Positions 1-11,275 of a stretch of 64,000 bases of DNA are shown here, one piece after another. The stretch spans positions 124,001 to 188,000 of the forward strand of contig JAUEDM010000006.1 of the NCBI GenBank assembly GCA_033439685.1. Reading direction: 5' to 3'. The DNA comes from Apodospora peruviana (Eukaryota > Ascomycota > Sordariomycetes > Sordariales > Lasiosphaeriaceae). The notes beneath the pieces are model-generated. The model saw only the letters and a list, made by a program, of their open reading frames with translations, had not been told where the DNA came from and did not search any database. The translations under genes and the position numbers were made by a program. The number at the start of each line of letters is the position of its first letter. Position 1 is the stretch's first letter.

Positions 1-133
1 GGAGGGAGGAAATGAGTGGCGGTTGGGAAAAGAATCGTGAATTTATTTTCAGATGTTACGAACCCCGATTGGAGGATAAGGCGAGGGAGTCCCTGGGCCT
101 ATCAGAGGGTGCTCTGCGGGACACAGGGTCTTG

Positions 134-188
134 ACACAGAGCAGTTGTGCTCTGTGTGCTCTGCTGCTCTGTTGCAGAGGCAACAGAG
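134..188. repeat. Two adjacent perfect hairpins
   Basis: The first hairpin has 10-bp arms (134-143 ACACAGAGCA and 148-157 TGCTCTGTGT) around a 4-base loop. The second has 9-bp arms (167-175 CTCTGTTGC and 180-188 GCAACAGAG) around a 4-base loop. Both share the CTCTG/CAGAG word that recurs through the first 420 bases. The function is unknown. Confidence 0.6.
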
Positions 189-762
189 CAACAGGTGGCA
201 CTTCTATTGGCTGTAGCATTTCTATATAGTTACGAGAGTCTGGTACTCTCGGGGATGGATTTATTACGGCAGTAATCAATACAAGTACTTTGGCAATAGT
301 TGTTGTGACAACTGCGTATCTTGTGTGTTCTGTGGAACCGATACTCTTTGTGATTACCCCCTACTTAAGACCTAACCCCTTTGTGGCTCTGTGGAGCAAC
401 AGACTCTTGTGAGCCTTGTGTTGTCAGGGCTACCCCATACACAAATTGTTACAAAGGTTCTAAGAAATTACCGAAAAGGAGCGTATGTTTAAAACCGTGC
501 GCCTCTCCGGAACCAGTTTGAAGACTTTGACTACGTTAACTACCTTACTTTAACAATTAGTTAGGTGGTCACCTTTGCTACAATAACCCCTGCACCTTCA
601 ATAAATCGATCGCGAACAATACGTCTTCTCAACAGAAAAGGCGAAAAGCCCATTGCTTGGGAATAACCAATAGGAACGATTTAAACACCCATACATGAAG
701 ACGAAACTTGGGTTATGACCGCACCGGAATGCTGTTGAGACATGTGAGATAGTGAGATGGGT

Positions 763-1130
763 CACTGCAATTTTAGCCCTTACGAAGGGCATGTGTTCTG
801 ACAAGGAGTAGGCAGACCTGATTGCTAACAGCCAATTATGAATCAGTCCGTGCATGCGAGATTCTCGCTCTGGAGACAGCCAATTATCTTCCAGTATTTT
901 TTAACACTGCTTTTTTAGCCCTCACGGAGGGCATCACGGCAAGGGGTGGGTCAGGGAGACAGCCTTGAAGAAAGAGGGTGTGATGATGTCAAGCACTGCA
1001 TTTTTAGCCCTCGCGAAGGGCATTACGGCAAGGGTGTCAGAGAGAGAGGCTGGGAGCCAATTATTGATCAGTAAGCTAATCGCGTATCTTTGAGCACTGC
1101 ATTTTTAGCCCTCACGAAGGGCGTTACAAC
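763..1130. repeat. Four copies of a hairpin-bearing dispersed repeat
   Basis: The core CACTGCATTTTTAGCCCT, followed by CACGAAGGGC and, in two copies, by an ATTACGGCAAGGG-type tail, occurs at about 763-793, 904-943, 994-1034 and 1094-1128. Start-to-start spacings are about 141, 90 and 100 bp. GCCCT and AGGGC form the arms of a small hairpin. The word CAGCCAATTAT or GAGCCAATTAT recurs between the copies (near 831, 878 and 1055). The units are in the same orientation but not strictly tandem, so this is a cluster of a short repeat family rather than a simple satellite. Confidence 0.7.
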
Positions 1131-1890
1131 CAACCATCACCAATGCCAGCCGAGCTCCTGAACAACCAGCCAATAAGACACAAGGTTGAGTTGGCTCGAC
1201 AGCATGCGCTGAGTGGTGACTGAGAATTACTTATACGCTCGCAACACTGCGTATTAACACAAGACCAGAACTACCTTAAGAACCCCAACACCGAAATATG
1301 ATTTGCCCGTGCGGTCGCTAGCATTCCTCGTCTTCTCTCTTGGTAATGATATAAATAAAGGTGGGTAATCTCGAAAACCGACAGAAAATATACCCGGCAG
1401 CACGAAAAGAAACAAAACAACAAACCCCCTTTCTCCCCCCTCCGAAAAAGAATAACATCTTCGTCCCTATACACAACAACAATGCCTTGACCGACCCATC
1501 GTACATCCCATTATGTGTCTGTCTGATCGACCAACCACCAAAAGCGCGCCGACACCAACCACCAGTCGTTTCTTCTTCAAAGATACACCGCACACGCCAG
1601 GACAACAAACTGCAGGCCGATGATGCCATTCCAACACTGTTGTTCTAGAGCCTCTGCGTATCCCGTATACACCATATCCGCTGTTTAAGTAACTTGCTTC
1701 TTGACGGCACCTTCGCTGTGTTTGTAAATATGTGTCTCAAAACTCCGCTGCAATCAATCGAGAGCCCACAATATCGTCAAGTAACCTCGACCTCATCTTC
1801 ATCCCAATCAATCGTGCCCGCAGTATCGTCATCAAGTATCTTCGGCCTCATCCTCACTGGATTATACGGTCGGGGAGCCACCAACCGACC

Positions 1891-2409
1891 CTAAACGGTA
1901 TGGGCCCCAGGGGGGTCGCTCGGCTGGAAATATGACCTAGTGTAGGTGCCGAGACGAGGGGGATAATCGGAGGTAGGAGTTGAACGATATTGATCGGGGG
2001 TGGGAACATTGAGGGAAGCATGAAACATTTTGAGAAGATCCGACCGAGGCTTCCTGTTTCTGGACACCTCCTCGTTCCCCTGTGCCGTCGGATGAGGAAT
2101 GTAACGATATTGATCGGGGGTCGAAGCACCGATAGAAGCATGAAACGATTTGAGAAGATCCGACCGAGGCTTCGATTTCCCGGACACCTCCTCCTCGGTC
2201 CCCTTTGCCGTCGGATGGGGAATGGAACAATATTGATCGGGGGTCGAAACACCGATAGAAGAATGAAACGATTTAAGAAGATTCGACCGAGGCTTCGGGT
2301 TCCCGAACACCTCCTTCTCCTTCCCCTTTGCCGTCGGATGATGATCGTGGCTGGAAAGCCCCATCCGCTGTCCCATTACCGGTCCATGCCAGTCGTAACC
2401 CTCCTTCAC
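1891..2409 (-). CDS. Repeat-encoded open frame downstream of striatin (hypothetical)
   Basis: This 172-codon frame is carried by the tandem repeat at 1988-2350. It encodes three copies of an about 41-residue unit with the conserved pieces HPTAKG, KPRSDLLKSFHASIG and STPDQY. The unit lengths (120 and 123 bp) are multiples of three and the frame stays open through all copies. It starts 43 bp past the striatin stop codon on the same strand but in another frame, so it may simply be 3' UTR sequence, or the end of an alternatively spliced striatin transcript. I recognise no domain in it. Its status as a gene is uncertain. Confidence 0.25.
   Translation of the reverse strand: MKEGYDWHGPVMGQRMGLSSHDHHPTAKGKEKEVFGNPKPRSNLLKSFHSSIGVSTPDQYCSIPHPTAKGTEEEVSGKSKPRSDLLKSFHASIGASTPDQYRYIPHPTAQGNEEVSRNRKPRSDLLKMFHASLNVPTPDQYRSTPTSDYPPRLGTYTRSYFQPSDPPGAHTV
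1988..2350. repeat. Minisatellite, three units of 120-123 bp plus a partial fourth
   Basis: Each unit begins with ATTGATCGGGGG (near 1988, 2108 and 2231) and contains GATCCGACCGAGGCTTC and CCTTTGCCGTCGGATG. A partial fourth copy (CCCTTTGCCGTTGCATGACGA) lies at about 2412-2435. The units have diverged by scattered substitutions and 3-bp length changes. Confidence 0.85.
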
Positions 2410-2451
2410 CTTGCCCTTTGCCGTTGCATGACGACCGTGGCGGTGCGCGTT

Positions 2452-5119
2452 CTATCGCGCAAACACCTTGGCAACGCCATCACCACCGCCGCTGACCACC
2501 CAGCGTCCGTCCTGGCTCCAGACAACAGTGCACACGCCCTCGCCACGCATGATGCGATGGCTCGTGATCTCCTGCGTGCAGGACCGTTTCTCCAGAGACC
2601 AAAACCGGAGAGAGGCATCATGGCCAGCGCTGACCAGCTCACGACCATCGGGGCTGAGTGACAAGCTCGAGATGGACGTCGGATGCGCGACCATGTTATA
2701 TGTGCATTGACCTGATGGACAGTCAGCTGAGTGTCTCGATAACATACGATGGGGAACAAGACCTGCACAAGACTTACCGCTGTTTGCATCAAAGAACCTA
2801 ATGAACCTATCTTCGTGGCCGGAGATGATAACACCTTCGACGCCCGACCCAGCCATAGCCCGACCACCTCCCGTTGGCCCGCCTCCAGTCCCGGCGTCCT
2901 CCTCACTTAGGCCCTGAGGCTGATCGAGCCCGACTGTTGTCGCCACAACGGCGTTGACACCGGTACCGATGGTGCCATCATATGTCTCCAGGCTCGCCAT
3001 GTTTCCGATTTCCTCACCGGTGCGGGTGTCGTAGACGATGATAGCGGCGTCCGAAAAGCTAACCACAAACGTGTCGCCGTTCGGGCTTAGCGGAGTGATG
3101 CAGGTTGGACTGGCTTTCGAGTTTGTCCGGGTAATCGTGTGTATGAGCGCGTGGTGGAACGGAGAATTTGAGGCGATGGTCGGTTGCGGTGAACTGGGGA
3201 AGGCGGAACCAGAGCTCATCGAGTTGCCTCTTACCCGACCACCCGGGCCGCGACGTCCAGACCCCGGCTGGGGCGAGGTGAGCTGAGGAGGGGCGCTAAC
3301 AGCCCATACCTTGATACACCCATCAGCAGCTCCAGATACGAGGAGGATGCGATCGGGTGCTCCATAAAGGCTGGATTGGCCAAAGATGGCGCCGAGGTTA
3401 GCGGGGAGAACACAAAGGGCCCAGACAGCATCAGTATGACCATCCAAGGTAGCTTTGGGGTCCACTCTGCCTCGTTCCCACACGCGGATCGTGGCATCCT
3501 GGCCTCCTGAGAAGATCCAGCCATCGCCTTGGGCACGACCACCGGTGGAAAAGTTGGGGGATGGCGACCAAGAAGTCAAGGACAATACTGCGCCGTTGTG
3601 GCCGCGATGGGTAAAGTCTGCAGTGACGTCAAGGTCTGAGGTGTTGGTGGTACCGGGGTGCCGGTCAGGGATATGGAAGCGCTTGATCATCCCGTCGTCT
3701 CCAGCCGTGCAGATCTCGGGCTCGCCAGGGCTGCCGCCCCCTGAGAAGATCACGGTTCTGACCGCGTCCAAATGGCCGCGGAGCCCAAACCTAAGCTTGA
3801 AGCTAGCATTCTCTGCCTTCTGGCTCATCGCATTGAGCGACAACTCGTGCTCTGCACTCCTCCTGCGAGCCATAGAGGCTGAGCTCTTTCTCCGGTGCGA
3901 GACGGGTCCCCGGTTGGGCGATTTGGTAAGAGTATCAGCTGCGGGAAAGACATCAACATCTGGGCGATTAGATGAGAGCTGTTGCTGCTGGGTTGGGCCG
4001 GCAGGATCGGGGAAGCTGCTCTCGGAAAAGTCCCAGCCGTCCGCCGTCGCACCGCGTTTCTCGGCATCCCCAGCGACTTCAGATCTTCCGAGGGACCTGA
4101 GTTGCGTACCTGATTCTGGTCCTGGCTGTTCTGATACCTTGCCAGTCTGAGCAGGCCATTCCGTCGCATTACCGTACAGTGCAGGGGGTTGTTGTTGTTG
4201 TTCCACATTGGATGTGCGGACCATGGGTGTCGGCTGCATATCAGGGTTTTTGACAGCAAAGTTGCCCGGCGCTGGGGGTGGAGCGGCATTATGGTTAGGA
4301 ATCGGAGCAGACTGGGCAGCGAGGAGCTCGCGAACGTTATTATGCTGCGTTTGAATGCCCTGCTGCTGAAAGGACCGATCCAGCGCCTGCTGACCAAACG
4401 CATCGCCCTCGCGGAGATCCTCGATCATGGGCAGAGGCGGTGAATCTCGGGGAGGTATCGGGTTCGCCGGTGTGATCATAAGATATGCGAACTCTTGCTG
4501 GCACTGATCGAGGAACTGCTTGAGCTCGTTACGGTTAGATTCGTCGGCATCAGGCCCGCCGTCGGCGCCATCAGGGGCCGGTGCCGAGTCGGTAGGCTTC
4601 TCTGATGCTGTGAAAGTAGATTTACGTTAATGCATGCACGAGCACGATATAAGGAACGGGCTGACTCACCACGCAGCTTCTCTTGAAGCAAGGCAGCACG
4701 ATCCAGCTTGGACTTGTCAGGCGCCGTGTCAGGCGCGTTGGGGTCCTTCAACTGCGCAGCTTGATCCTTGACCTTCTTCTCGAGTATCGTGACATATTTC
4801 TTCAGGGCTTTTTGCGTCGCATCCGCTCTACGGGCTTGGCCTTCGAGGTTCGCTATCCTGCTCTTCATCTCCTGCTTTTCAATCTCCCACGCGTTGCGAT
4901 CGCGCTCGTGCCGATGCCATTCGGTCTGGAGGAAGCGCATAACACCTGTGTGCATCCATGAATGGTCAGTGTTTGGTCAGTTATACCGGATTCCGCGAGA
5001 CTGGACCAACCTTGCAGGGTATACTCCGTTGCCGGCGGCTGGTTGAGCCCGTTGCCCATCGGACCGCCCATGTCGTGGCCGGAGCCGGGCCCGAGGGCAT
5101 TCCCTCCGTTTGTGCCCAT
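2452..5119 (-). CDS. Striatin (PRO11/HAM-3 family WD40 scaffold)
   Basis: Striatin is the scaffold of the STRIPAK phosphatase-kinase complex; in fungi it controls hyphal fusion and fruiting-body development. The model has four exons, complement(2452..2711, 2778..4607, 4670..4945, 5011..5119), with introns of 66, 62 and 65 nt, and gives 824 aa. The N-terminal YTLQG-VMRFLQTEWHRHE segment spans the first splice site and is the striatin caveolin-binding/coiled-coil region. It is followed by a charged coiled coil (KKYVTILEKKVKDQ). A long Gln/Pro/Ser-rich linker leads to C-terminal WD40 repeats ending in GDGVAKVFAR. The 66-nt last intron is a multiple of three, so the unspliced frame also stays open. 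The start at 5119 has a good context (gccgccATGG). It belongs to a minus-strand run with RAD14 and PHO88. Identification is firm; exact splice sites are inferred. Confidence 0.93.
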
Positions 5120-6246
5120 GGCGGCGGGCGGAGGACGTGCCGGCTCAGATGCTGAGAGTCTATCTGGAGCTCAGTCTGGCCATGGACACGTCGACGAGCG
5201 ACGGCAATCGATGGAGTCGAACGGGGCAGAGCTTCGGTTCGCAAGCGCGGTGATGGGCCGAGCTGGGTCGAGCTGGGTCGGTCGCTCTCCTGAAGATGCA
5301 ACAGAAAACAATACAATTAGATGGCCAGCAGGCGCGACAGGAGAAATCGACGGTATCGAGAATTGAGTTCGGTCACGTTGGGATGGGATCCGTTGTCAAT
5401 TCGAGGGGGAAAAAAAAAAAAGCTAAAGGCGACGGGATGGGTGATCAGTGACGGGTAGCGACAGGGCGGCTCCGGGTTGGCGATGCTCAATGCTGGCCAG
5501 AAAGGACGGGCCACTCGTGCTGCGTTGCATGGGAAGTTTTGCTGGGAACCGTGCTGAGACGGTGCGACGGTGAGCAGTGCTCGTCTTGTCGGCCAATCAG
5601 AGGCCGTGGTTACGCATGAGGCGGCAAGGCATCAACTGTGCGACCCACTTATTTGGGGGCTCAGGGGAAGGAGCTTCCCAGCAATGGCTGCACCTTGGGA
5701 AGAAGCGCGTAGCTGCCCACGCGACGCTGGATTGGGATTGGTGCTTTTGGGGGCGCAAACCATCTCTTCTCAAGTCAATTCGTCTCATCCTCCACTGACA
5801 TCGGGAGCGGCCTGCAGGGCGCGCGTCTGGACCAGCAAATGGGAAACTCAATCGCTCTTTACCTCTGTTTATTTTTATTCCTTTGAAGAAGGTTTTATGC
5901 AGTCTTTTTTACACCCGTAACTGACTGATTCCATAAGGACGCCACGTGCAAGTTGAAGAGCGCCCGACATCCATGCTTCCAAGTCGCCGATAAGGAGCAC
6001 TCCGTAGCTTCTTCCTTAAACCCAACAACGTAAACCTTCAACACAACGACAGTAAAAAGCTGGCGTAGCAAACCGGCATTTCTTATTAGAATCAACCCCT
6101 GGTTAGCAAATATCGCCGGATAGGCTCACAGCAGATCAGAACAAGACATTCACGAATTAATCAATCAAGTGAATCTGTTGGGATCTTTTGCTTGGATGTT
6201 CAAGTTCAACATGTCGATATCAGTCACCACGAGGCCACACCACTAC
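5120..6246. other. Intergenic, upstream of striatin
   Basis: This is the 5' leader and promoter region of striatin together with the 3' region of RAD14. An A-tract of about 12 bases lies near 5409-5420. Short open frames on both strands look like chance, and no other gene is seen. Confidence 0.6.
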
Positions 6247-7560
6247 CTAAAACTCCATCTCCTCAACCTCCATCCCGCAACTCAAACAAGTCCGAACAAT
6301 CATACCATCCTGATTCTCGACTGCCCGTCCCCATTCATGCGTATGTTTCCCCCGACCACCACCAACGGTATCACCGAACTTGGTCGCCTTCCCTCCTGTC
6401 CCACTCCCTGCGGCAGCATTATTCCTCCTGTACGCATCCGTCCTAGTCTTCCTCTTCAAATCCAGCAATTTCTCCTTAAACTTAGTCTCCTTCCGTCTCT
6501 TCTTGTCGTTCTCCCGTCTCTCAAACTCAGCATCCAGCGCCTCAGCAGACCCCCATTTTGTCCCGAAAGCATACTCCTCGACCTGATACCGCAAAAACAG
6601 CATCATATCATGCCAGTGACTCTTATGGGGATTCGGTTTCGACAAATGGGGCAACAGTTCCGGATCTTTCAGCTCAGCTATACACCATCATTTATTAGCA
6701 CAACCCGCAGACACCGTGTAGCGAACTTACGATCAGTAATAAGATAATCCTCCCTGCACTCCGTCTTCGTCAAAAGACTATACTTCTCCGGAAACTTTTC
6801 CTTGCACCCATTACACACCTGACAGCGAAAAATCTCCTCCCAAACAAAATCGATCTCCAGATTTCCACACTCCCTGCATTTTTTGCGTTCCTTAGGCTCC
6901 GTGAGCACACTCAAGCCAGGCTCATATGGCCCAGCTTTATTCCTCTTCAAATTCCGAATCGTCTGCAACCGTTCCCATTCCGCGGCGGTCATGTGCTTCG
7001 GTTTCTCCTCCCCACCACCCTCGGGCTTCCCTGGTTGACCGGACATACTCTTATTCCAAGGATCATCTTCCGTAGACAGAAACCCGCCTTTCGTATCCGT
7101 CATAGCGCTAAAGTTGTAGTCCACATATTTGGCGAACTTCTTCGTCATGGGCCGTAACTCGTCACCTCCCGCGCCATCCTTGTCTTTGGTAGCCGTCGTG
7201 CGCGCATCGCGGTTCGTGATAGGAACTTGGGCCCGTGAAATGGATGTATATGGTCGCTTTTGTCGGCCGGCGGGACCGGCGAGCTGAATGTCGTCTGTCG
7301 CTCCTAAGCCTGACGCAGATCGTGGTAAGGACGGAACGCCGGCCGAGCGGTCTTCTGCCTCGCGCTGGTCGCGGAGAGCTTTGGCGCGCAGGCGGGATTC
7401 TTCCTGTCATCGGTATATGTTAGTTGAGCTGCGGTTGACGATACAGAGCCTGACGTACTATGCGACGGGTTACTTCGGGCGTTGGCGGAGTCGGTGGACG
7501 TCGTCTTGAAGCTGCCGTTGCGCTCGTCGATTGTGGCGGTGGAGTTGATGGCCGCTCCAT
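6247..7560 (-). CDS. rad14: DNA repair protein RAD14 / XPA homologue
   Basis: This is the damage-verification factor of nucleotide excision repair, acting in the nucleus with RPA and TFIIH. Three exons, complement(6247..6677, 6731..7403, 7459..7560), with introns of 53 and 55 nt, give 401 aa. The start MERPSTPP is followed by a basic ESRLRAKALRDQREAE stretch typical of XPA N-termini. The zinc finger near residues 210-234 has the XPA spacing C-x2-C-x17-C-x2-C (CREC...CNGC). The DNA-binding region follows, with KTECREDYLITDPELKD and the HWHDMMLFLRYQVEEYA block, ending in a CLSCGMEVEEMEF tail. All expected elements are present and length is normal. It lies 1.1 kb from striatin on the same strand. 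Confidence 0.95.
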
Positions 7561-8240
7561 GCTGGCAGAGAACAACGCGCAGGTGCACGACAGTTATTTG
7601 GTCGCTGTAGAAAATGACGATGTGTGTCTAGGTTGTAGATAGTTGTGTGCATGTGGTAAAGTTCGTTTATTGTGGTTTCTAAGCTGAGCGTTGTGTGTTT
7701 AATTATGATGATCTCCCTCCCTGGAACAGTTGAAGAGGTTCTTGGTGGGATAAATGCCGGCACAGCAGGCGATGACGGCAGTGGTTGACCGACGCCCGCC
7801 ACTCACTGCAGCGGCCAACCGGGAGTCAGTGCGGTGCACTCCGACGCGCGCCTATCGCCGACCTATTCCGACGATAACTTGTCGCCTTCAAACCGGGACG
7901 TTTAAGTTTTTTTCATGGAGTTCGAGAGCCAAAGGCGCAAATGGAAGTTTGTAATATTATCGTATTCTCTACCTAGCAAAGCGAGGTAGGTTGCCACCTG
8001 GATTTCGCTGAAGTTGGTCTCAAGCAAGCAAGAACCACAAACAGAAAGACCCAAGACAAAGACGCTGGCAATAACGTTCTGTATGTAGCAAGTTCCCACA
8101 ACCTCATTACCCCGGCGAAAACCCCCTCAACCAAAATCTATAGGCCCCTAAGTAGTATGACTGCCCAAAAAGTAGAGAACACTTCATAATACAAGAACTT
8201 GCCACCCACTTCCACCTGCAAACTATCCATTTGTTGGCGT
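7561..8240. other. Intergenic, RAD14 promoter side
   Basis: This stretch runs between the RAD14 start and the PHO88 stop. Nothing beyond promoter or 3' UTR sequence is seen. A short inverted repeat (CTACCTAGCAAAGCGAGGTAGG) lies near 7969-7990. Confidence 0.5.
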
Positions 8241-8992
8241 TTACTCCTCCTTGGCACCACCACGGCCGGCACGCTCCGCAGCCTCGACAGCCTTCTTGTC
8301 GCTCTGCGCGGGGCCGCCCTGGAGTCCGGCCATCAAACCAGCAGGCGCCTTGAAGGGCCGCTTGAGGTCGCCGGCCGCCGGCTGGCCCCACAGGTGGATC
8401 TTGGCCATGTTCGCTTCGAGCGCGCCCTTGAGCGGGATGATGCTCTGAATGAGAAGAGGGTTGGTGTACTTGAAGTAGAGGTGCATAACGCCCATCATGG
8501 CGACGCCCATCATCTGCGCGCGAAACAGCTGCTTGAGCTGGCCGACGTCGTAAGCGTGGACGGTGGTTGTAACGAGCTTGCCCTCCTCGGAGGAGCCCAT
8601 CGGCGCGGGTTCGACGTATTTGAGAGTGGTCATGTCTGAGACAAAGCACGCGCGAGGGTTAGCTTCTGCCGAGGCTGTGGAATGGGGCAGGCGCATTCTC
8701 TTCCTTACCCTTCTTCTTGTCAACCGTCATCTTGATGTACAGGTAGATACCGAGGATGATGAGGTTGCTGGCCACGTAGGCGGCGCGGCAGGCATTGAGC
8801 ACATTCGGGTCCTCAAAGGGAATCTTCTTGGCGAGCTGCATCACACCAAGGATGATCACCAAGTTGGTGCTGTGAGGGCGTCGTCGTTAGCTTCCATTCT
8901 GTATCCCAAACATTGTTGCGGCGAGCGAGCGACCAGAAAATGGCGCCCGGGAAAAGGCATGCGTGTCCTTACATCTGCGGACTGAGGGCCAT
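8241..8992 (-). CDS. pho88: PHO88/SND3-type ER membrane protein
   Basis: PHO88 (SND3) is an ER membrane protein first linked to phosphate-transporter maturation and later to SRP-independent targeting of membrane proteins. Three exons, complement(8241..8635, 8709..8869, 8973..8992), with introns of 73 and 103 nt, give 191 aa. The first exon is only 20 nt (MALSPQ plus two bases), and splicing restores the family start MALSPQ-ITNLVIILGVMQ. Two hydrophobic segments, around residues 8-22 and 35-55, flank KKIPFEDPNVL. The middle part VGQLKQLFRAQMMGVAMMG and the LLIQSIIPLKG block are hallmarks of the family. The tail is charged (KKAVEAAERAGRGG). Length matches the family. Confidence 0.93.
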
Positions 8993-10216
8993 CTTGAAGT
9001 TCGTGTGGGGGTGGACTCGAGTATGTTGTTTTTTCGATGTAGATGCGAAGGCCAGTGGTGTGCGCAACTGGTAGTATTTCGACTTTAACGACTGCGTGGG
9101 TTGATGATGCGAGTGTGGTGTTGATTGCGACAAGTGACAGATTTTAAATTTGGAGTTCCATCCCAAGATTTGTTTGCAGCTGAGCGGGCAAATGGGGGTC
9201 CCGCTTTTGGGAGGCGCTAGTGTTGAGTCGGGTTCGGGTGGTAGCTTCTGGCCACCCGGCAGCACCTGTATTCCGCAGAGCAGGTGCCTTCCCACCTTCC
9301 TACAGCGGCTTCGTCAGTGCAGAATGCCTGGATGTGGCGGTATCGGTGTGCTCGAAGGCGTGACGGACCTGACGGCAGCACCGACGGCCCAGGACGGGCG
9401 GCAGCCAAAGAGGCCACGTTCCCGCCGCTGGGCGTGGATCCACATTTGCCCCGACTTGCCTGCCGAATCCGTAACAGTCACGAAGAGTGCATCCACCACT
9501 GCCTTCTTTCACTTTCATTCAACTCAGGCGTGTTTTCTGGCATGAAATGGCACTCAGGATTTCGCCTCAAAATGAACTCGAATGAGACTCTTTTGTTCTG
9601 ATTATGCGTGCCCACATACATGACAAGACATCATTGACCCTCCTCCTTCATTGAACTTGGGATAGGGGGATTGTTAGGTAAGGTGAAGTCAGGTACCTTG
9701 AGAGTTTTGCTCTTTTAAATGTCGTTGATTTATCAGAATCGCAACTGCTCAATCAAAACGAAACATCCTTTTGGCTCTTCAACAGATTCATCATCCTCTC
9801 ATCGACTTAACTACCAGCAATTACAAATATACTTAGCACGCTTAGGTAAGATAGGGACGTGGTAGGTTTTTCGTGCCTGACGACTATCTAGGTTCCAGGT
9901 TGTACTACCATAAACTGCGTAACCCTGAATATAACTTTATAAATGCGATCAACCGCAGTTAGTGATACTAAACTAAGATAACAAGCATAGGAGTCTCTTT
10001 TCTCCATGTTACATCCGAGTTCAGATTTCAAGTAATTACCTCGCTAGCAGGAGTACCTAGATAGTGGATGCTACCAAGCCGGAGCAGGATCCAACAATCA
10101 TCTTTCGCGTGCCGAAACCCGAGTAGTTGAAAAATTTAAAAAATCACAACTCACCACACCTTCAATCATCGACTAAACAGCGCTGAGACCCAGATGTCAC
10201 CACCGCCAAAGACACA
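8993..10216. other. Intergenic, 1.2 kb
   Basis: This divergent spacer lies between PHO88 (minus) and the secreted-protein gene at 10217 (plus). The stretch from about 9600 to 10200 is visibly AT-richer, with TAGGTA-type words. Open frames at 9150-9600 have no recognisable domain. Confidence 0.5.
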
Positions 10217-11275
10217 ATGCGCGCCCTCACTCACCTAACCTTCCTCCTCTCCCTGAGTCTGGGCCCAGCTCTTTCCCTCGCCGACGCCAGTGATCCCCCC
10301 GAATTCGACCCAAACCCGCAACTCAACCTCCGCCCGCAAAACATAACAACATTACCATACTGGCTCTACGGCTGGGTGGGCTCCTACTACAATGGAACAA
10401 CCACATTCACCCTCTCGCCACAAGTGAGCGCCTTTGAGAAAGGCTCCCCGGACCTCTGTAGCACATTCGGCAACCGCACCCTTTTCTACACATTCAACTC
10501 CCTCCTGGCCATCACAAAAATCGACTCAAACGCAACCAACAACGGCAACAACCCCGTCACGGTCCTACTGAAAACCTGGCCGGTAGGCCAGACCCTAACC
10601 CACCCAGAAACCAACACAAACATGTCTCCAACCAAGGAAATCACCGACCAGCTATCGTGGAATTTGGAGTCAGCAACGCCGCCGCCAGAGTCAAAGACCA
10701 GGCTTTTTGAGTTTTCCAGAAAAGAGGAAACATGGGCCCTGATCCTCGGCGACCAGCCGGCCGCTAATAATCCGTCCTATAATCTGACCGCAAAAATCAA
10801 CTTTCGCAACTCTCTCTCTCCGGTGCCGCGGCTGAAGGTGAATACCTCCACCTGTAATAGTCATGGCAAAACAACGGAGGGGGACGTTGAGTTTTTGACA
10901 GGAGCTGTCCATCTGCCGGTTCTTCCGGGCATGTCGTTCGATGATCCTACGTTTGGGGTTCTCTTCGAGAGTCAGATTGCCAGTCTGCAGTTTAAGGGCC
11001 AGTTCAGGATGAAGGCGGATTATCGTGGGGATACCGTTGACGTGATTGGGACGGTGAAGGTGGATTTCAGGGGGGTTGTTGATGCGGCACGATCGGATGT
11101 GCTTCTTGTTGGGAGGGAAGGGAAGCAACCGAGCTGGGATCGGGTTATCGGGTTTGGGAATGGGACCGGGACGGTTGATAGTGCTGCTCCTACCCAGGGT
11201 GCTGCTAGGACCGGTCTAGTAGGTGCGGTGATAATGGGTGTGGTCTCGGTAGCAGTGACGATGTTGATGATATGA
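10217..11275 (+). CDS. Predicted GPI-anchored secreted glycoprotein
   Basis: This is a single-exon 352-aa protein of unknown function. Residues 1 to about 20 form a clear signal peptide (MRALTHLTFLLSLSLGPALS). The body is Asn/Thr-rich with many N-glycosylation sequons (NITT, NGTT, NRTL, NATN, NLTA, NTST). Two cysteines are evident (DLCSTFGN and TSTCNSHG). The C-terminus has a small-residue site followed by a hydrophobic tail (LVGAVIMGVVSVAVTMLMI) with no basic end, which is the layout of a GPI-attachment signal. This points to a cell-wall or plasma-membrane surface protein. I do not recognise the family. The start is supported by the signal peptide. Confidence 0.8.
   Translation: MRALTHLTFLLSLSLGPALSLADASDPPEFDPNPQLNLRPQNITTLPYWLYGWVGSYYNGTTTFTLSPQVSAFEKGSPDLCSTFGNRTLFYTFNSLLAITKIDSNATNNGNNPVTVLLKTWPVGQTLTHPETNTNMSPTKEITDQLSWNLESATPPPESKTRLFEFSRKEETWALILGDQPAANNPSYNLTAKINFRNSLSPVPRLKVNTSTCNSHGKTTEGDVEFLTGAVHLPVLPGMSFDDPTFGVLFESQIASLQFKGQFRMKADYRGDTVDVIGTVKVDFRGVVDAARSDVLLVGREGKQPSWDRVIGFGNGTGTVDSAAPTQGAARTGLVGAVIMGVVSVAVTMLMI

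Larger units (their letters stand above)
1..1890. other. Gene-free left flank with dispersed short repeats
   Basis: No convincing gene is seen. The first 600 bases are rich in CTCTG/CAGAG words and hold two strong hairpins (134-157 and 167-188). Bases 763-1130 hold four copies of a hairpin-bearing repeat, listed separately. The short open frames here have no recognisable domains and overlap each other on both strands. The beginning could be part of a degraded transposon or a solo LTR, but I could not find its ends. Confidence 0.5.

Noticed and set aside
1..600. Copia LTR
   Set aside because: Some TGTTG-like words are present, but no defined ends, target-site duplication or internal coding region could be found.
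763..1130. CRISPR array
   Set aside because: The repeats are irregularly spaced and spacers are unequal, and the genome is clearly eukaryotic.
5570..5920. Plus-strand frame of 116 codons upstream of striatin
   Set aside because: No motif, and located in a promoter region; chance frame.
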